DNA of 64,000 bases. Source: Parapusillimonas granuli. GTDB taxonomy: Bacteria; Pseudomonadota; Gammaproteobacteria; Burkholderiales; Burkholderiaceae_B. The DNA is taken from positions 62,001-126,000 of the forward strand of contig NZ_JACCEM010000009.1 in NCBI RefSeq assembly GCF_013416525.1. Direction: 5' to 3'. The position numbers and the translations under genes are program-made. Below are positions 1 through 8,036 of the stretch, piece by piece; position 1 is the stretch's first letter, and each line of letters begins with the position of its first letter. The notes beneath the pieces were generated by a model that was not told where the DNA came from, searched no databases, and worked only from the letters and a program-made list of their open reading frames with translations.

Positions 1-240
1 CATCCAGGCCAGCAGGGAAATGCCGGCGGCGGCGAACAGCAGGTAGATCAAGGGATCGCGCAATTGGCCCAGCAGGCGCCGCCAGGTGGGAATGCGCGGC
101 GCGGCGCGGAGTTCGTTGCGGCCGTCGCGCGCCAGGCGTTCGGCCGCGGCCGCGGCCGTCAGGCCGTCGTCCACGTCGGTATCCAGCAGGCGGGCGACTT
201 CCTCGGTGGTGAGTATCGAGGGATCTGGGGCGGGGTGCAT
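1..240 (-). CDS. Cation-translocating P-type ATPase, N-terminal fragment
   Basis: Only the first 80 codons are present; the gene runs off the left edge. The fragment reads as the cytoplasmic Cation_ATPase_N domain (about residues 10-60, with the LLGQLRDPL segment that leads into the membrane), followed by the start of the first membrane helix (IYLLFAAAGISLLAW, residues 64-79). Such proteins pump Ca2+, Mg2+ or Na+/K+ across the inner membrane using a phospho-aspartate intermediate. The ion-binding and DKTGT regions are outside the window, so specificity cannot be judged. ATG at 240 was chosen; an in-frame GTG lies three codons upstream. Confidence 0.8.
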   Translation of the reverse strand, partial: MHPAPDPSILTTEEVARLLDTDVDDGLTAAAAAERLARDGRNELRAAPRIPTWRRLLGQLRDPLIYLLFAAAGISLLAWM

Positions 241-341
241 GGGAATCACAGGCTGGTGGGCCGGCGCGCCAGAGGCGCCGCGCCGCGGTTTTCCGGACGG
301 GTCGGGGTTTGCGGTGGCATGGGAATATCGGTTGGGGCGAG

Positions 342-875
342 TCAAATTGCCAGCATAACGCCCGGCACCGCCGAAATCACCGATTCATGCATGGGATTTC
401 CATCCCGCAGATGCCCCACGAGATCCAGCGTCGTGGAACGGCGAGTCAGCATCACGCAGCTTGCCTGGCCTTCACGTACGCGTGTGGCATGCCAGCAACC
501 CGGCCGCATGCATATTCCCTGCCCGGGCGGAATGCTGAACGCCGCGATGGAAGACGGATCCGGGCGGCCATCGGGGCCGCTTGACGCGACGACCTGGATG
601 ATCTCGCCGGTAAGCGGAATGATGGCCTGCTGCGTCAGCAGATGCGTTTCCAGGCTGCCTACCCGCGGGTCCCGGCTGCGATAATTGACCCAGAGTATCT
701 CGTGCTCGCCGCCCGGCCCCGGATCGAAGAGATGCTCGCGCCAAAAATCCGTGGCCGCATTCGAGAAACACGGCGTCTCGCCGCCCGCCGGATAAGGCTT
801 GCCCAGCATCCACCCGTAGGCGGAGAACGAAACGCCGTCCAGTGGCCTGATCGCCAATCCGATTCCGTCTTGCAT
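342..875 (-). CDS. Ureidoglycolate lyase (AllA) family protein
   Basis: About 177 residues, close to the roughly 160 of AllA. The start region (IRPLDGVSFSAYGWML) matches the family opening in which an early conserved stretch precedes an F-x-x-Y-G motif, and the C-terminal half has the cupin-like PGQGICMRPGCWHA segment. AllA splits ureidoglycolate to glyoxylate and urea in allantoin degradation. No other purine-catabolic gene is nearby, so the substrate is uncertain and a related 2-hydroxyacid or sugar-acid role is possible. In-frame starts also exist at 887 (ATG) and 926 (GTG); 875 best fits the family N-terminus, but no strong ribosome-binding site decides it. Confidence 0.7.
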   Translation of the reverse strand: MQDGIGLAIRPLDGVSFSAYGWMLGKPYPAGGETPCFSNAATDFWREHLFDPGPGGEHEILWVNYRSRDPRVGSLETHLLTQQAIIPLTGEIIQVVASSGPDGRPDPSSIAAFSIPPGQGICMRPGCWHATRVREGQASCVMLTRRSTTLDLVGHLRDGNPMHESVISAVPGVMLAI

Positions 876-943
876 GTCGATACCCATGATTCGAGTACTG
901 GCATGATATATGCTGAAGACGGCCACAACAACGGGAGCCGCCG

Positions 944-1882
944 ATGCGATTCAAGCACTTCTTCGATCTGGTCAAGGATTCCGTCACCGCCTGGATGGAC
1001 GACGAAGCGCCGAGCATGGGCGCATCGGTCGCTTTCTACACCATATTCTCCATCGCTCCGCTGTTGCTGATCGTGATTGCCGTTGCCGGGGCGGTATGGG
1101 GCGAAGATGCCGTGCGCGGTGAGATCATGAGCCAGGTCAGCGGCCTGGTGGGGCGGGAGGGCGCGCAGGGCGTGGAAACGCTTTTGAAAGGCGCCGACGA
1201 ACCCAAGCAAGGCGCCATCGCCACCCTCATCAGCGTCGTGGTGCTCACGGTGGGCGCCACCACCGTCTTTGCGGAGCTCCAGCGGGCGCTGGACCGCATC
1301 TGGAAAGTGCCGGCGCGCGAAAAAATATCCGGCGTCTGGAACACCCTGCGCGCTCGCCTGCTTTCTTTCGGCCTCGTGCTGGGGTTGGCTTTCCTGCTGC
1401 TGGTGTCGCTGATCGTGAGCGCCATCTTCGGTGCGCTGGGCCGCTGGGGCGTCGGTCTGCTGCCCGGCTGGGAGCTGGTGCTGCAGGCCTTGAACACCGC
1501 GGTGTCGCTGGCGATGATGACGGTGATGTTCGCCGCCATCTTCAAGTTCATGCCCCAGGCCCGCATCGCCTGGCGCGACGTGTGGATCGGCGCGTTCGTC
1601 ACCGCGATCCTGTTCGAAATCGGCAAGGTGCTGATCGGTCTGTATGTGGGCAAGAGCTCGGCCATTTCCTCTCTGACGGCGGCGGGCTCGCTGGTGGTGG
1701 TGCTGATCTGGGTCTATTATGCTTCGCAGATTTTTCTGCTGGGCGCGGAGTTCACCTGGAACTACGCTTCGAAGCATGGCTCGCATGCGCAAGGCGCCAA
1801 GCCGCTGCAGGCCGGTGATTCCGGCGTTCACGCGCGGAATGGGGCGGATGGTGTTTCGATGGCCGATCAGCCCAAATATTGA
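944..1882 (+). CDS. YihY/BrkB family inner-membrane protein
   Basis: A 312-residue membrane protein with about six hydrophobic segments (around residues 26-53, 87-106, 140-168, 183-205, 214-236 and 243-268). The first segment carries the family pattern GASVAFYTIFSIAPLL. The family includes Bordetella BrkB, named for serum resistance, but most members have no proven function and were earlier confused with RNase BN. The N-terminal stretch KDSVTAWMDDEAPSMGA is typical. It is divergent from the AllA-like gene with about 70 bp between the chosen starts. The hydrophilic tail after residue 275 is probably cytoplasmic. Confidence 0.85.
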   Translation: MRFKHFFDLVKDSVTAWMDDEAPSMGASVAFYTIFSIAPLLLIVIAVAGAVWGEDAVRGEIMSQVSGLVGREGAQGVETLLKGADEPKQGAIATLISVVVLTVGATTVFAELQRALDRIWKVPAREKISGVWNTLRARLLSFGLVLGLAFLLLVSLIVSAIFGALGRWGVGLLPGWELVLQALNTAVSLAMMTVMFAAIFKFMPQARIAWRDVWIGAFVTAILFEIGKVLIGLYVGKSSAISSLTAAGSLVVVLIWVYYASQIFLLGAEFTWNYASKHGSHAQGAKPLQAGDSGVHARNGADGVSMADQPKY

Positions 1883-2009
1883 CTGCCGCATTCGGATCTT
1901 GCTCGGCCGGCTCGCCCGCGTTAACAAACGCTAACCCGCACGCCTCTTCCTCATGCGTCGGGCCCGACGCTTATGGGACAATCGACACAGCCCATTCTTC
2001 GGACACGAC

Positions 2010-3719
2010 ATGAAGAGATTCCGTCTTTCCTTCCTGCTCACCGGCGCGCTGGCAGCATCCGCGTTCTTCTTCGCCGCGCCCGTTCTTTCCGTCGACGCAA
2101 TCGCCGCGGCAACCACGGGCGCCCCGGCCGCCGGATCGCCGGCCGCCGGATCGCCGGCCGCCGGGTCGCCGGCCGCCGCAATACCTCCCGCCGAACCGCC
2201 CGCTGCGGGAGCGTTTGCCGTTGAACCGCCGGCCATCATGCCCGGCACAGAACCCATGCCATCATGGTTCATAGGCTCCGCGCCGTCCTCCGACGCGCAG
2301 GTCGCCGTCAGCACGCTGGCCGACGCGGAATCCCAGGGCCTGAATCCCCGCGACTACGGCGCCGCGGAGCTTGCGCAAGCGATCAAGAACGCATCGCAGC
2401 GCCCCCCGGCGCCCGATGCGCTGGCACGGCTGGATGCCGCCCTGACGGCCGCGCTCGAACGCTACCTGACCGACCTGACCCACGGGCGCCTCAGCCCCGA
2501 GGTCCTGAAGCACCGGTTCAAGGCCCCTCCGCCGAACCGTTTCGATGCGCGCACCTACATTCTCGAGGCGCGCCGGGCCGGGCGTCTCGCCGAGGCGCTC
2601 GATGGCGCCGAGCCGCGCGTTCCCATGTACGCGGCGATTCGCTCGGCCATGAACGCCTATCGCGCCATGGGCGACCACCCCGCGTGGCGGACGCCCTTGC
2701 CGCCGCTGCCGGCCCGCTCGCTGAAGCCAGGGGAACGCTACGGCGGCCTGCCCGTGCTTGCGGCGCGCCTTGCCGCGCTGGGCGACTTGCCGGTCGCCGT
2801 GGTGCCGGGGGACCTGTACGAAGGCATGCTGGTGGAGGGCCTGCGGCGCTTCCAGGCGCGCCACGGCCTGGAGCCGGACGGCGTCCTCGGCGCCGGCACC
2901 CTGGCGCAGTTGAACGTGTCGCCGGCGCAGCGGGTGGAACAGATGGCGCTGACGCTCGAGCGCCTGCGCTGGACGCCCTTGCTGTATGCGCCGCGCATGG
3001 TCGTAGTGAACATCCCCGAGTTCGTCTTGCGCGCCTACGAATTGCGCGGGGAGGGCGTTGAACTGAAGCTGGAGATGCGCGTCGTGGTGGGGCGCGCGCT
3101 GGACACCCGGACCCCGATTTTCCTGGAGGACATGCGCTTCATCGAATTCAGTCCGTACTGGAACGTTCCCCGGTCGATCGCGCGCGGCGAAACGCTGCCC
3201 CGGCTGCGCCGCGATCCCGCATACTTCACCCAGCAGGGGTTCGAGTTCGTCACTCCGGACGGCGCGGTGGTCGACAGCTTGTCGGGCGAGGCCATTGATG
3301 CGGTGCAAAGAGGGGAATGGCGCATCCGCCAGCGGCCGGGCCCGCGCAACGCCCTGGGCGACATCAAATTCATCTTTCCCAATGACCAGAACATCTATCT
3401 GCACCACACGCCCACGCCCCAGTTGTTCGCACGCGCGCGGCGCGACTTCAGCCATGGCTGCATCCGCATCGAATCCCCGGTGGCGCTCGCCCGCTTCGTC
3501 TTGCAAAACCGGCCCGACTGGACGGAAGAACGGATTCTCCAAGCCATGCAAAAAGGCAAGTCCAGCACGCTGCGGCTGGACGAGCCCATTCCCGTCCTGA
3601 TCGCATACAGCACCGCGGTCGTCAAAGATGGTGGTAAAGTCTACTTTTTTCCCGACATTTATCAGCAGGACGCACGCCTTGCGCAGGCTTTGCGCAACGC
3701 CCGTCCGGTTCAATCATGA
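2010..3719 (+). CDS. L,D-transpeptidase (YcbB/LdtD type)
   Basis: A 569-residue exported enzyme that forms 3-3 cross-links in peptidoglycan. A signal peptide covers residues 1-30 (KRFRLSFLLTGALAASAFFF). It is followed by a low-complexity Ala/Pro/Gly/Ser linker, a scaffold region, a peptidoglycan-binding-like helix pair near residues 270-310 (LRRFQARHGLEPDGVLGAG) and a YkuD domain from about 330. The catalytic motif SHGCIR is at residues 481-486, with Cys484 as nucleophile. An in-frame ATG lies 19 codons upstream, but the signal peptide starts here. The gene overlaps the MepK-like gene by 4 bp (ATGA), so cross-link formation and cleavage are probably co-expressed. Confidence 0.9.
   Translation: MKRFRLSFLLTGALAASAFFFAAPVLSVDAIAAATTGAPAAGSPAAGSPAAGSPAAAIPPAEPPAAGAFAVEPPAIMPGTEPMPSWFIGSAPSSDAQVAVSTLADAESQGLNPRDYGAAELAQAIKNASQRPPAPDALARLDAALTAALERYLTDLTHGRLSPEVLKHRFKAPPPNRFDARTYILEARRAGRLAEALDGAEPRVPMYAAIRSAMNAYRAMGDHPAWRTPLPPLPARSLKPGERYGGLPVLAARLAALGDLPVAVVPGDLYEGMLVEGLRRFQARHGLEPDGVLGAGTLAQLNVSPAQRVEQMALTLERLRWTPLLYAPRMVVVNIPEFVLRAYELRGEGVELKLEMRVVVGRALDTRTPIFLEDMRFIEFSPYWNVPRSIARGETLPRLRRDPAYFTQQGFEFVTPDGAVVDSLSGEAIDAVQRGEWRIRQRPGPRNALGDIKFIFPNDQNIYLHHTPTPQLFARARRDFSHGCIRIESPVALARFVLQNRPDWTEERILQAMQKGKSSTLRLDEPIPVLIAYSTAVVKDGGKVYFFPDIYQQDARLAQALRNARPVQS
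2124..2180 (+). repeat. 15-bp in-frame tandem repeat in the transpeptidase linker
   Basis: The unit ccggccgccggatcg occurs nearly four times head to tail at 2124-2138, 2139-2153, 2154-2168 (one base changed) and a partial copy from 2169. It encodes repeated Ser-Pro-Ala-Ala-Gly. Because the unit is a multiple of three, copy number could change without breaking the frame. Confidence 0.9.
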
Positions 3720-4279
3720 CATTTCAGACCGACATCGCGCGCAGGCGTTTTCTGACGAGCGCATCGGGCGCGGCCATGCTGGGCGCTTTCCCGATGGTGG
3801 CCAGGGCAATCTCGCTGAGTTCGCCGTCCGCGCGCCAACTGGCCATGGACCACACCCACACGCGTGAAAAAATCCAGCTGACGTATGCGCTGGGAAGCCG
3901 ATACGTGCCGCAGGCCCTGACGGACCTGAACCATTTCCTGCGCGACCACTATTCCGGCCTGATCGGCAGCATGGACCCCGGCCTGTACGACATCATGCAC
4001 GCATTGCGCGCCTCATTGAAGGCCAGGTCGCCGTACCAGATCATTTCCGGCTACCGGGCGCCCCAGACCAACGAGCGCCTGCGCACCACCCGCGGCGGCG
4101 GCGTGGCCAGGCACAGCCTGCACATGGACGGCAAGGCGGTCGACCTGCGCATTCCGGGCGTGCCGCTCAAAGAGCTGCGCGACGCGGCGCTGGAGCTCAG
4201 GGCGGGGGGCGTGGGCTATTACCCGGGCAGCAATTTCGTGCATGTCGACACCGGAAGAGTGCGCGCCTGGAGCGGCTGA
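3716..4279 (+). CDS. DUF882/YcbK-like murein endopeptidase (MepK family)
   Basis: A 187-residue protein with a Tat-like signal (ARRRFLTSASGAAMLGA, residues 9-25), so export is probably by the twin-arginine route. The peptidase M15-like domain shows SGYRAPQTNERLR, then HSLHMDGKAVDLR with the His and Asp expected to bind zinc, and near the end FVHVDTGRVRAW with the third ligand. Relatives such as E. coli MepK cleave D,D and L,D cross-links in peptidoglycan. It starts inside the stop codon of the L,D-transpeptidase gene (ATGA). The pairing of a 3-3 cross-link maker with a cutter supports a joint role in wall remodelling. Confidence 0.88.
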   Translation: MTFQTDIARRRFLTSASGAAMLGAFPMVARAISLSSPSARQLAMDHTHTREKIQLTYALGSRYVPQALTDLNHFLRDHYSGLIGSMDPGLYDIMHALRASLKARSPYQIISGYRAPQTNERLRTTRGGGVARHSLHMDGKAVDLRIPGVPLKELRDAALELRAGGVGYYPGSNFVHVDTGRVRAWSG

Positions 4280-4286
4280 GTCCGGC

Positions 4287-5210
4287 TCACTCGCCGAGAG
4301 ACAGCCTGCCGTCCTGGTTGTGCTGGTTCAGCAGCTCGATGATGCGCCGCGTGGCGGGGGTGAGCGCGCCTTGCGGGTAGGTGATGCCCAGCTGGCGGAC
4401 CATGGTGGTTTCCTTGAGCTCGACTTCTTTCAGCAGTCCGCGGGTCTTGGGGTGATCCAGCGTCAGTCTCGATAAAAAGCAAAGCAGCTCGGTGCCGGCG
4501 ATCAGGTCGTGGATGGAAGGCAGCGTGTTCGCTTCGATGTGCGTCGTCGGCTTGGGCAGCTTGTTCACGGCGAACACCCTGTCCAGCCATTTCCGGCTTT
4601 GCACCGGCGGCGACGGCAGTATCCAGTGATAGTCCAGCAGGTCTTCCAGGCTTACCGAAGGCAGGCCGAAAATGGGGTGCTTCCCGCTTGCGGCCACCAC
4701 CACGACGTCGTCGATGAAACCCTGGTTGATGAACTCGTCGTCATCGGAAATGACGCCCACGATCATGTCCAGCCGCTCCTGCCGGATGGCCTCCTTGAGC
4801 TCGTAATTGGTGCCGATGGTGATGTCGAGCGACACGTTCGGCGCGTGGCGCAAGGCCAGCGCGCAGACGCGGGGCAGCAGATAGTCCGCCGTGATGGGCC
4901 CGCAGCCGATGCGCACCCGCCCCGCCGACCCGGCAATGAAATCCTCCATGTCGTTCAGATAGCGGTCGCTGGCCTCCCGTATTTTCTTCGCGCGCAGATA
5001 GAACTCCTTGCCCACGGCCGTCAGCTCCAGGCCGCGCCCCTTTCTGTCGAACAGCGGCGCGCCGAGCGCTTCTTCGAGGCGGTGGATGCATTTGGTGAGC
5101 GCCGGCTGGGTGCGATGCAGCGCCTCCGATGCCTGCCCGAGATGCTTGAGTTCCGCGATCGTCTCGAAATAGCGCAGATCCCGCAGCTCGATGTTCAACC
5201 CATTCCTCAT
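4287..5210 (-). CDS. LysR-family transcriptional regulator (left edge of catabolic island)
   Basis: A 307-residue regulator. A winged helix-turn-helix lies at residues 8-66 (LRYFETIAELKHLGQASEAL, TQPALTKCIHRLEEALG), followed by a two-lobed effector domain resembling GbpR/CbbR-type LTTRs. It is transcribed away from the dehydrogenase-RraA-Bug-CoA transferase-lyase operon with 103 bp between the start codons, the usual layout for a LysR activator that controls its divergent neighbour. The gap has AT-rich stretches (for example near 5222-5250), but I could not fix a single T-N11-A operator. The inducer is probably a carboxylate metabolite of the operon; this is inference. Confidence 0.88.
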   Translation of the reverse strand: MRNGLNIELRDLRYFETIAELKHLGQASEALHRTQPALTKCIHRLEEALGAPLFDRKGRGLELTAVGKEFYLRAKKIREASDRYLNDMEDFIAGSAGRVRIGCGPITADYLLPRVCALALRHAPNVSLDITIGTNYELKEAIRQERLDMIVGVISDDDEFINQGFIDDVVVVAASGKHPIFGLPSVSLEDLLDYHWILPSPPVQSRKWLDRVFAVNKLPKPTTHIEANTLPSIHDLIAGTELLCFLSRLTLDHPKTRGLLKEVELKETTMVRQLGITYPQGALTPATRRIIELLNQHNQDGRLSLGE

Positions 5211-5313
5211 GGTTATCGTTTCATCAAAATTAGCGAATAGACGTTTATATCACGATCCCGTCTAATCGATGCAGCGGGCGATGCCGCCCGGTTCAACCAA
5301 GTGGAAACCCACG

Positions 5314-6315
5314 ATGCCGTACACCGTTTTCGTCACCGCTCGCACGCTCAGCCCGGAAGGCAAGGCCTTGCTGGATCAGGAGGGCTGCCGCACGCTTTTC
5401 CTGGAGGGAGCGGCCGACGCCGCCGAAGTCCTGGCGGTGCTGGAAAGAGAACGGGTCGACGCGGTCATCTCCCGCACCGTGGATTTGTCCGCCGCCGCGA
5501 TCGCCGCCTGCGACAGCCTGAAGGTGGTGTCCAAGCACGGGGTCGGCGTCAGCAACATCGACGTCGAGGCCTGCACCGAACGCGGCATCCCCGTGTTCTC
5601 CACGCCCGGCGCCAATGCGCAGTCCGTTGCCGAAATGGCATTGGGTCTGCTTCTGTCGGCGGCGCGCGGCATCGCCCACATGGACGGCGAGATCCGCGCC
5701 GGGCGCTGGACGCGGCTGCAGAACGGGCTGGAGCTCAAGGGCCGGACGATGGGCCTGGTCGGGTTCGGGCAGGTCGGGCGCCTGGTCGCGACGTTCTGCC
5801 AGGCCTTGGGCATGCGCGTGCTGGCGTACGACCCCTACGCCGGCGCGGCCGGCTTCCCGGCGGGCGTGGAGCGCGCGGCCGGCCTGGACGCCTTGCTGGG
5901 CGTGGCCAATGTATTGAGCCTGCACATCCCCTTGACGCCCGAGACGCGCGGGCTGATCGGCGCGGAACAGCTCGCCCGGCTGCCGGCGGGGTCCATCCTG
6001 GTCAATACCGCCCGCGGCGAGGTGGTGGACGAGCAGGCGCTCATCGAAGCGCTGGCGAGCGGACGCCTGGCCGCCGCCGGGCTGGACACGACCGTGGACG
6101 AGCCCCTGGCGCTCGACAGCCCCTTGCGCGGCATGAGCCAGGTCGTGCTGACGCCCCACGTGGGCGGTTCGACCCACGCCGCGCTGGCCGCCATGGCGGT
6201 GGGCGCCGTGCGGAACGTGCTCGGCTATTTGCAACACGGGACCCTGGATCGCGACCGGGTCGTCAACCTGAAGAATCTGCAACAACCGGATCATGGAGCA
6301 ACGAATGTCAGATAG
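5314..6315 (+). CDS. D-2-hydroxyacid dehydrogenase (phosphoglycerate dehydrogenase-like)
   Basis: A 333-residue NAD-dependent oxidoreductase. The Rossmann motif GFGQVG lies at about residues 150-155, and the catalytic triad is visible as Arg in NTARGEVVDE, Glu in TTVDEPLAL and His in TPHVGGST. The first 50 residues match the substrate-binding half. The protein lacks the ACT domain of long SerA forms, and its setting is catabolic, so oxidation or reduction of a 2-hydroxy/2-oxo acid is more likely than serine biosynthesis. ATG at 5314 gives the usual N-terminus (PYTVFVTART); an upstream in-frame ATG at 5269 would add 15 unlikely residues. It overlaps the next gene by 11 bp. Confidence 0.85.
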   Translation: MPYTVFVTARTLSPEGKALLDQEGCRTLFLEGAADAAEVLAVLERERVDAVISRTVDLSAAAIAACDSLKVVSKHGVGVSNIDVEACTERGIPVFSTPGANAQSVAEMALGLLLSAARGIAHMDGEIRAGRWTRLQNGLELKGRTMGLVGFGQVGRLVATFCQALGMRVLAYDPYAGAAGFPAGVERAAGLDALLGVANVLSLHIPLTPETRGLIGAEQLARLPAGSILVNTARGEVVDEQALIEALASGRLAAAGLDTTVDEPLALDSPLRGMSQVVLTPHVGGSTHAALAAMAVGAVRNVLGYLQHGTLDRDRVVNLKNLQQPDHGATNVR

Positions 6316-6997
6316 CGGAAGCTGGCCGCCCGGCTACGGCATCAAGGAAATGCCGCGCACGCTGGCCCCGGCGCTGATCGACGCCTTTCGCGCGGTCCCC
6401 GTCGCCGTGGCGGGAGACTGCATGGGCCGGTCGCTCGGGGCCCTGGGCCTGAAGCCCTATCACGAGAGCCTGCATGCGGTTCTGTGCGGGCCGGCGCTGA
6501 CGGTGCAGGTCCGTCCGGGCGACAACTTGATGATCCACAAAGCGCTCATGATGGCGCAAGCCGGCGACATCGTCGTCATCGACGGCGGCGGCGACCTGAC
6601 CCAGGCGCTGGTCGGCGGGCTCATGCGAACGACGGCCCTGGCCAGGAAAATCGGCGGCTTCGTCATCGACGGCGCCATACGGGACTTGGTCGAATGGGCC
6701 GACGGCCGGATGCCGGTCTTCGCCAAGGGCCACACCCATCGGGGCCCCAGCAAGGAAGGGCCGGGCCGGATCAACGCGCCCGTCGCCTGCGCGGGGCTGG
6801 TCGTCCAGCCCGGCGACCTGGTCATGGGGGATGCCGACGGCGTGATATGCGTGCCCGCGCAGGAAGTCGCCGGGCTACTGCCGCGCGTGCAGGCCCATCT
6901 CCGGCGCGAGCAGGCCATACGCATGTCGAACGAGCAAGGCACGTCGGACCCGGAGCGGTTCGATGCCGTCCTGCGGGCAAAAGGCTTGCCGGTTTAG
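6305..6997 (+). CDS. RraA-like / 4-hydroxy-4-methyl-2-oxoglutarate aldolase family protein
   Basis: A 230-residue member of the RraA fold. Family marks include GDNLMIHKALMMAQAGD, a glycine-rich VIDGGGDLTQALVGG and the catalytic DGAIRD, whose Arg and Asp bind substrate and metal in HMG/CHA aldolases. True RraA, the RNase E inhibitor, is about 160 residues; this longer form and its operon fit a divalent-metal retro-aldolase releasing pyruvate or oxaloacetate from a 4-hydroxy-2-oxo acid. The preceding dehydrogenase could make that 2-oxo acid. The start is ATG at 6305 with ggagc upstream; ATG at 6293 is in frame but less likely. Confidence 0.8.
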   Translation: MSDSGSWPPGYGIKEMPRTLAPALIDAFRAVPVAVAGDCMGRSLGALGLKPYHESLHAVLCGPALTVQVRPGDNLMIHKALMMAQAGDIVVIDGGGDLTQALVGGLMRTTALARKIGGFVIDGAIRDLVEWADGRMPVFAKGHTHRGPSKEGPGRINAPVACAGLVVQPGDLVMGDADGVICVPAQEVAGLLPRVQAHLRREQAIRMSNEQGTSDPERFDAVLRAKGLPV

Positions 6998-7048
6998 CGC
7001 CGGCGGGTCCCGGCAGTTGTCATTTCAGAAGCATAATTCCAAGGAGGC

Positions 7049-8032
7049 ATGATGATGCACTTTCGAAAATTCGCGGCCATATCCATGATGGCCCTGGGCG
7101 TGCTGGCGTCGACGCCCGCCGCCCGGGCGGCCGAGGCTTATCCCACGCAGGTCCTGAAACTGCTGGTCCCGTTCCCGCCCGGCGGCGGCACCGACACCAT
7201 GGCGCGCTTCGTGGCCAACGCCTTGACGGAAAAGTTCAATTGGAACGTGATCGTGGACAACCGGCCCGGCGCGGGCGGGACGGTGGGTCTGGGCATGCTG
7301 GCGCGTTCGCCGGCCAACGGCTACAACATGGCCCTGGGCCAGACCTCCAATCTGTCGATCAATCCTTACCTGTACAGCAACATCTCCTACGATGTCGCGA
7401 AGGATTTCGCGCCGGTCGTTTCGGTCGCCTCGCAGCCCATGGTGCTGATCGTGGCGGCCGGCAAGCCCTATAAGAATGTGCAGGAGCTGGTGGATTTCGC
7501 CAAGGCACATCCGGGCAGGCTGACCGTCGGCAATGCCGGCACGGGCACGGTCGGGGACATCACCGGACGCTTTTTCGCCCACGAAGCCGGCATCGACGTC
7601 CTGCACGTGCCGTACAAGGGCGCGGCGCCGGCCATGAACGATTTGCTGGGCGGCCAGATCGACGCCTTCTTCGCGTCGACGCCGGCGGTCATGGCGCAGC
7701 AGGAGAATCCCAAGATACGGGCACTGGCCATCACCACCCTGAAGCCGATTCCCCAGCTGCCCAACGTTCCGCCCCTGGCGGAAACCCTGCCGGGCTTCGA
7801 GGCCGCTTCCAAGACCGGCCTGATCATGCCGGCGGGAACCCCCAAGGACATCATCGAGACCGTCAACCGGGCCGTGAACGAAGTCCTCAAGACCGACAAG
7901 CTGCGCACCAGCATCATGGAAGAGGGCAACGTGGTGCTGGGCGGCTCGGTGCGGGAGTTCGCCGACCTGATCGCCGACGACTCGGCCAAGTGGTCCAAGA
8001 TCATCTCGGATGCCAACATTCAAATCAAGTAA
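7049..8032 (+). CDS. Bug-family (TctC-like) periplasmic solute-binding protein
   Basis: A 327-residue exported binding protein. A signal peptide of about 27 residues ends near ARAAEAYPTQ. Family landmarks are LLVPFPPGGGTDTMAR, VIVDNRPGAGGTVGLG and HVPYKGAAPAMNDLLGGQID, which bind carboxylate ligands through main-chain contacts. An excellent ribosome-binding site (aaggagg) precedes ATG 7049. No TctA/TctB membrane subunits are present, so it either works with a permease encoded elsewhere or acts as a sensor. It is the third gene of the left operon and probably captures the carboxylic acid that the operon degrades. Confidence 0.92.
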   Translation: MMMHFRKFAAISMMALGVLASTPAARAAEAYPTQVLKLLVPFPPGGGTDTMARFVANALTEKFNWNVIVDNRPGAGGTVGLGMLARSPANGYNMALGQTSNLSINPYLYSNISYDVAKDFAPVVSVASQPMVLIVAAGKPYKNVQELVDFAKAHPGRLTVGNAGTGTVGDITGRFFAHEAGIDVLHVPYKGAAPAMNDLLGGQIDAFFASTPAVMAQQENPKIRALAITTLKPIPQLPNVPPLAETLPGFEAASKTGLIMPAGTPKDIIETVNRAVNEVLKTDKLRTSIMEEGNVVLGGSVREFADLIADDSAKWSKIISDANIQIK

Positions 8033-8036
8033 GACC

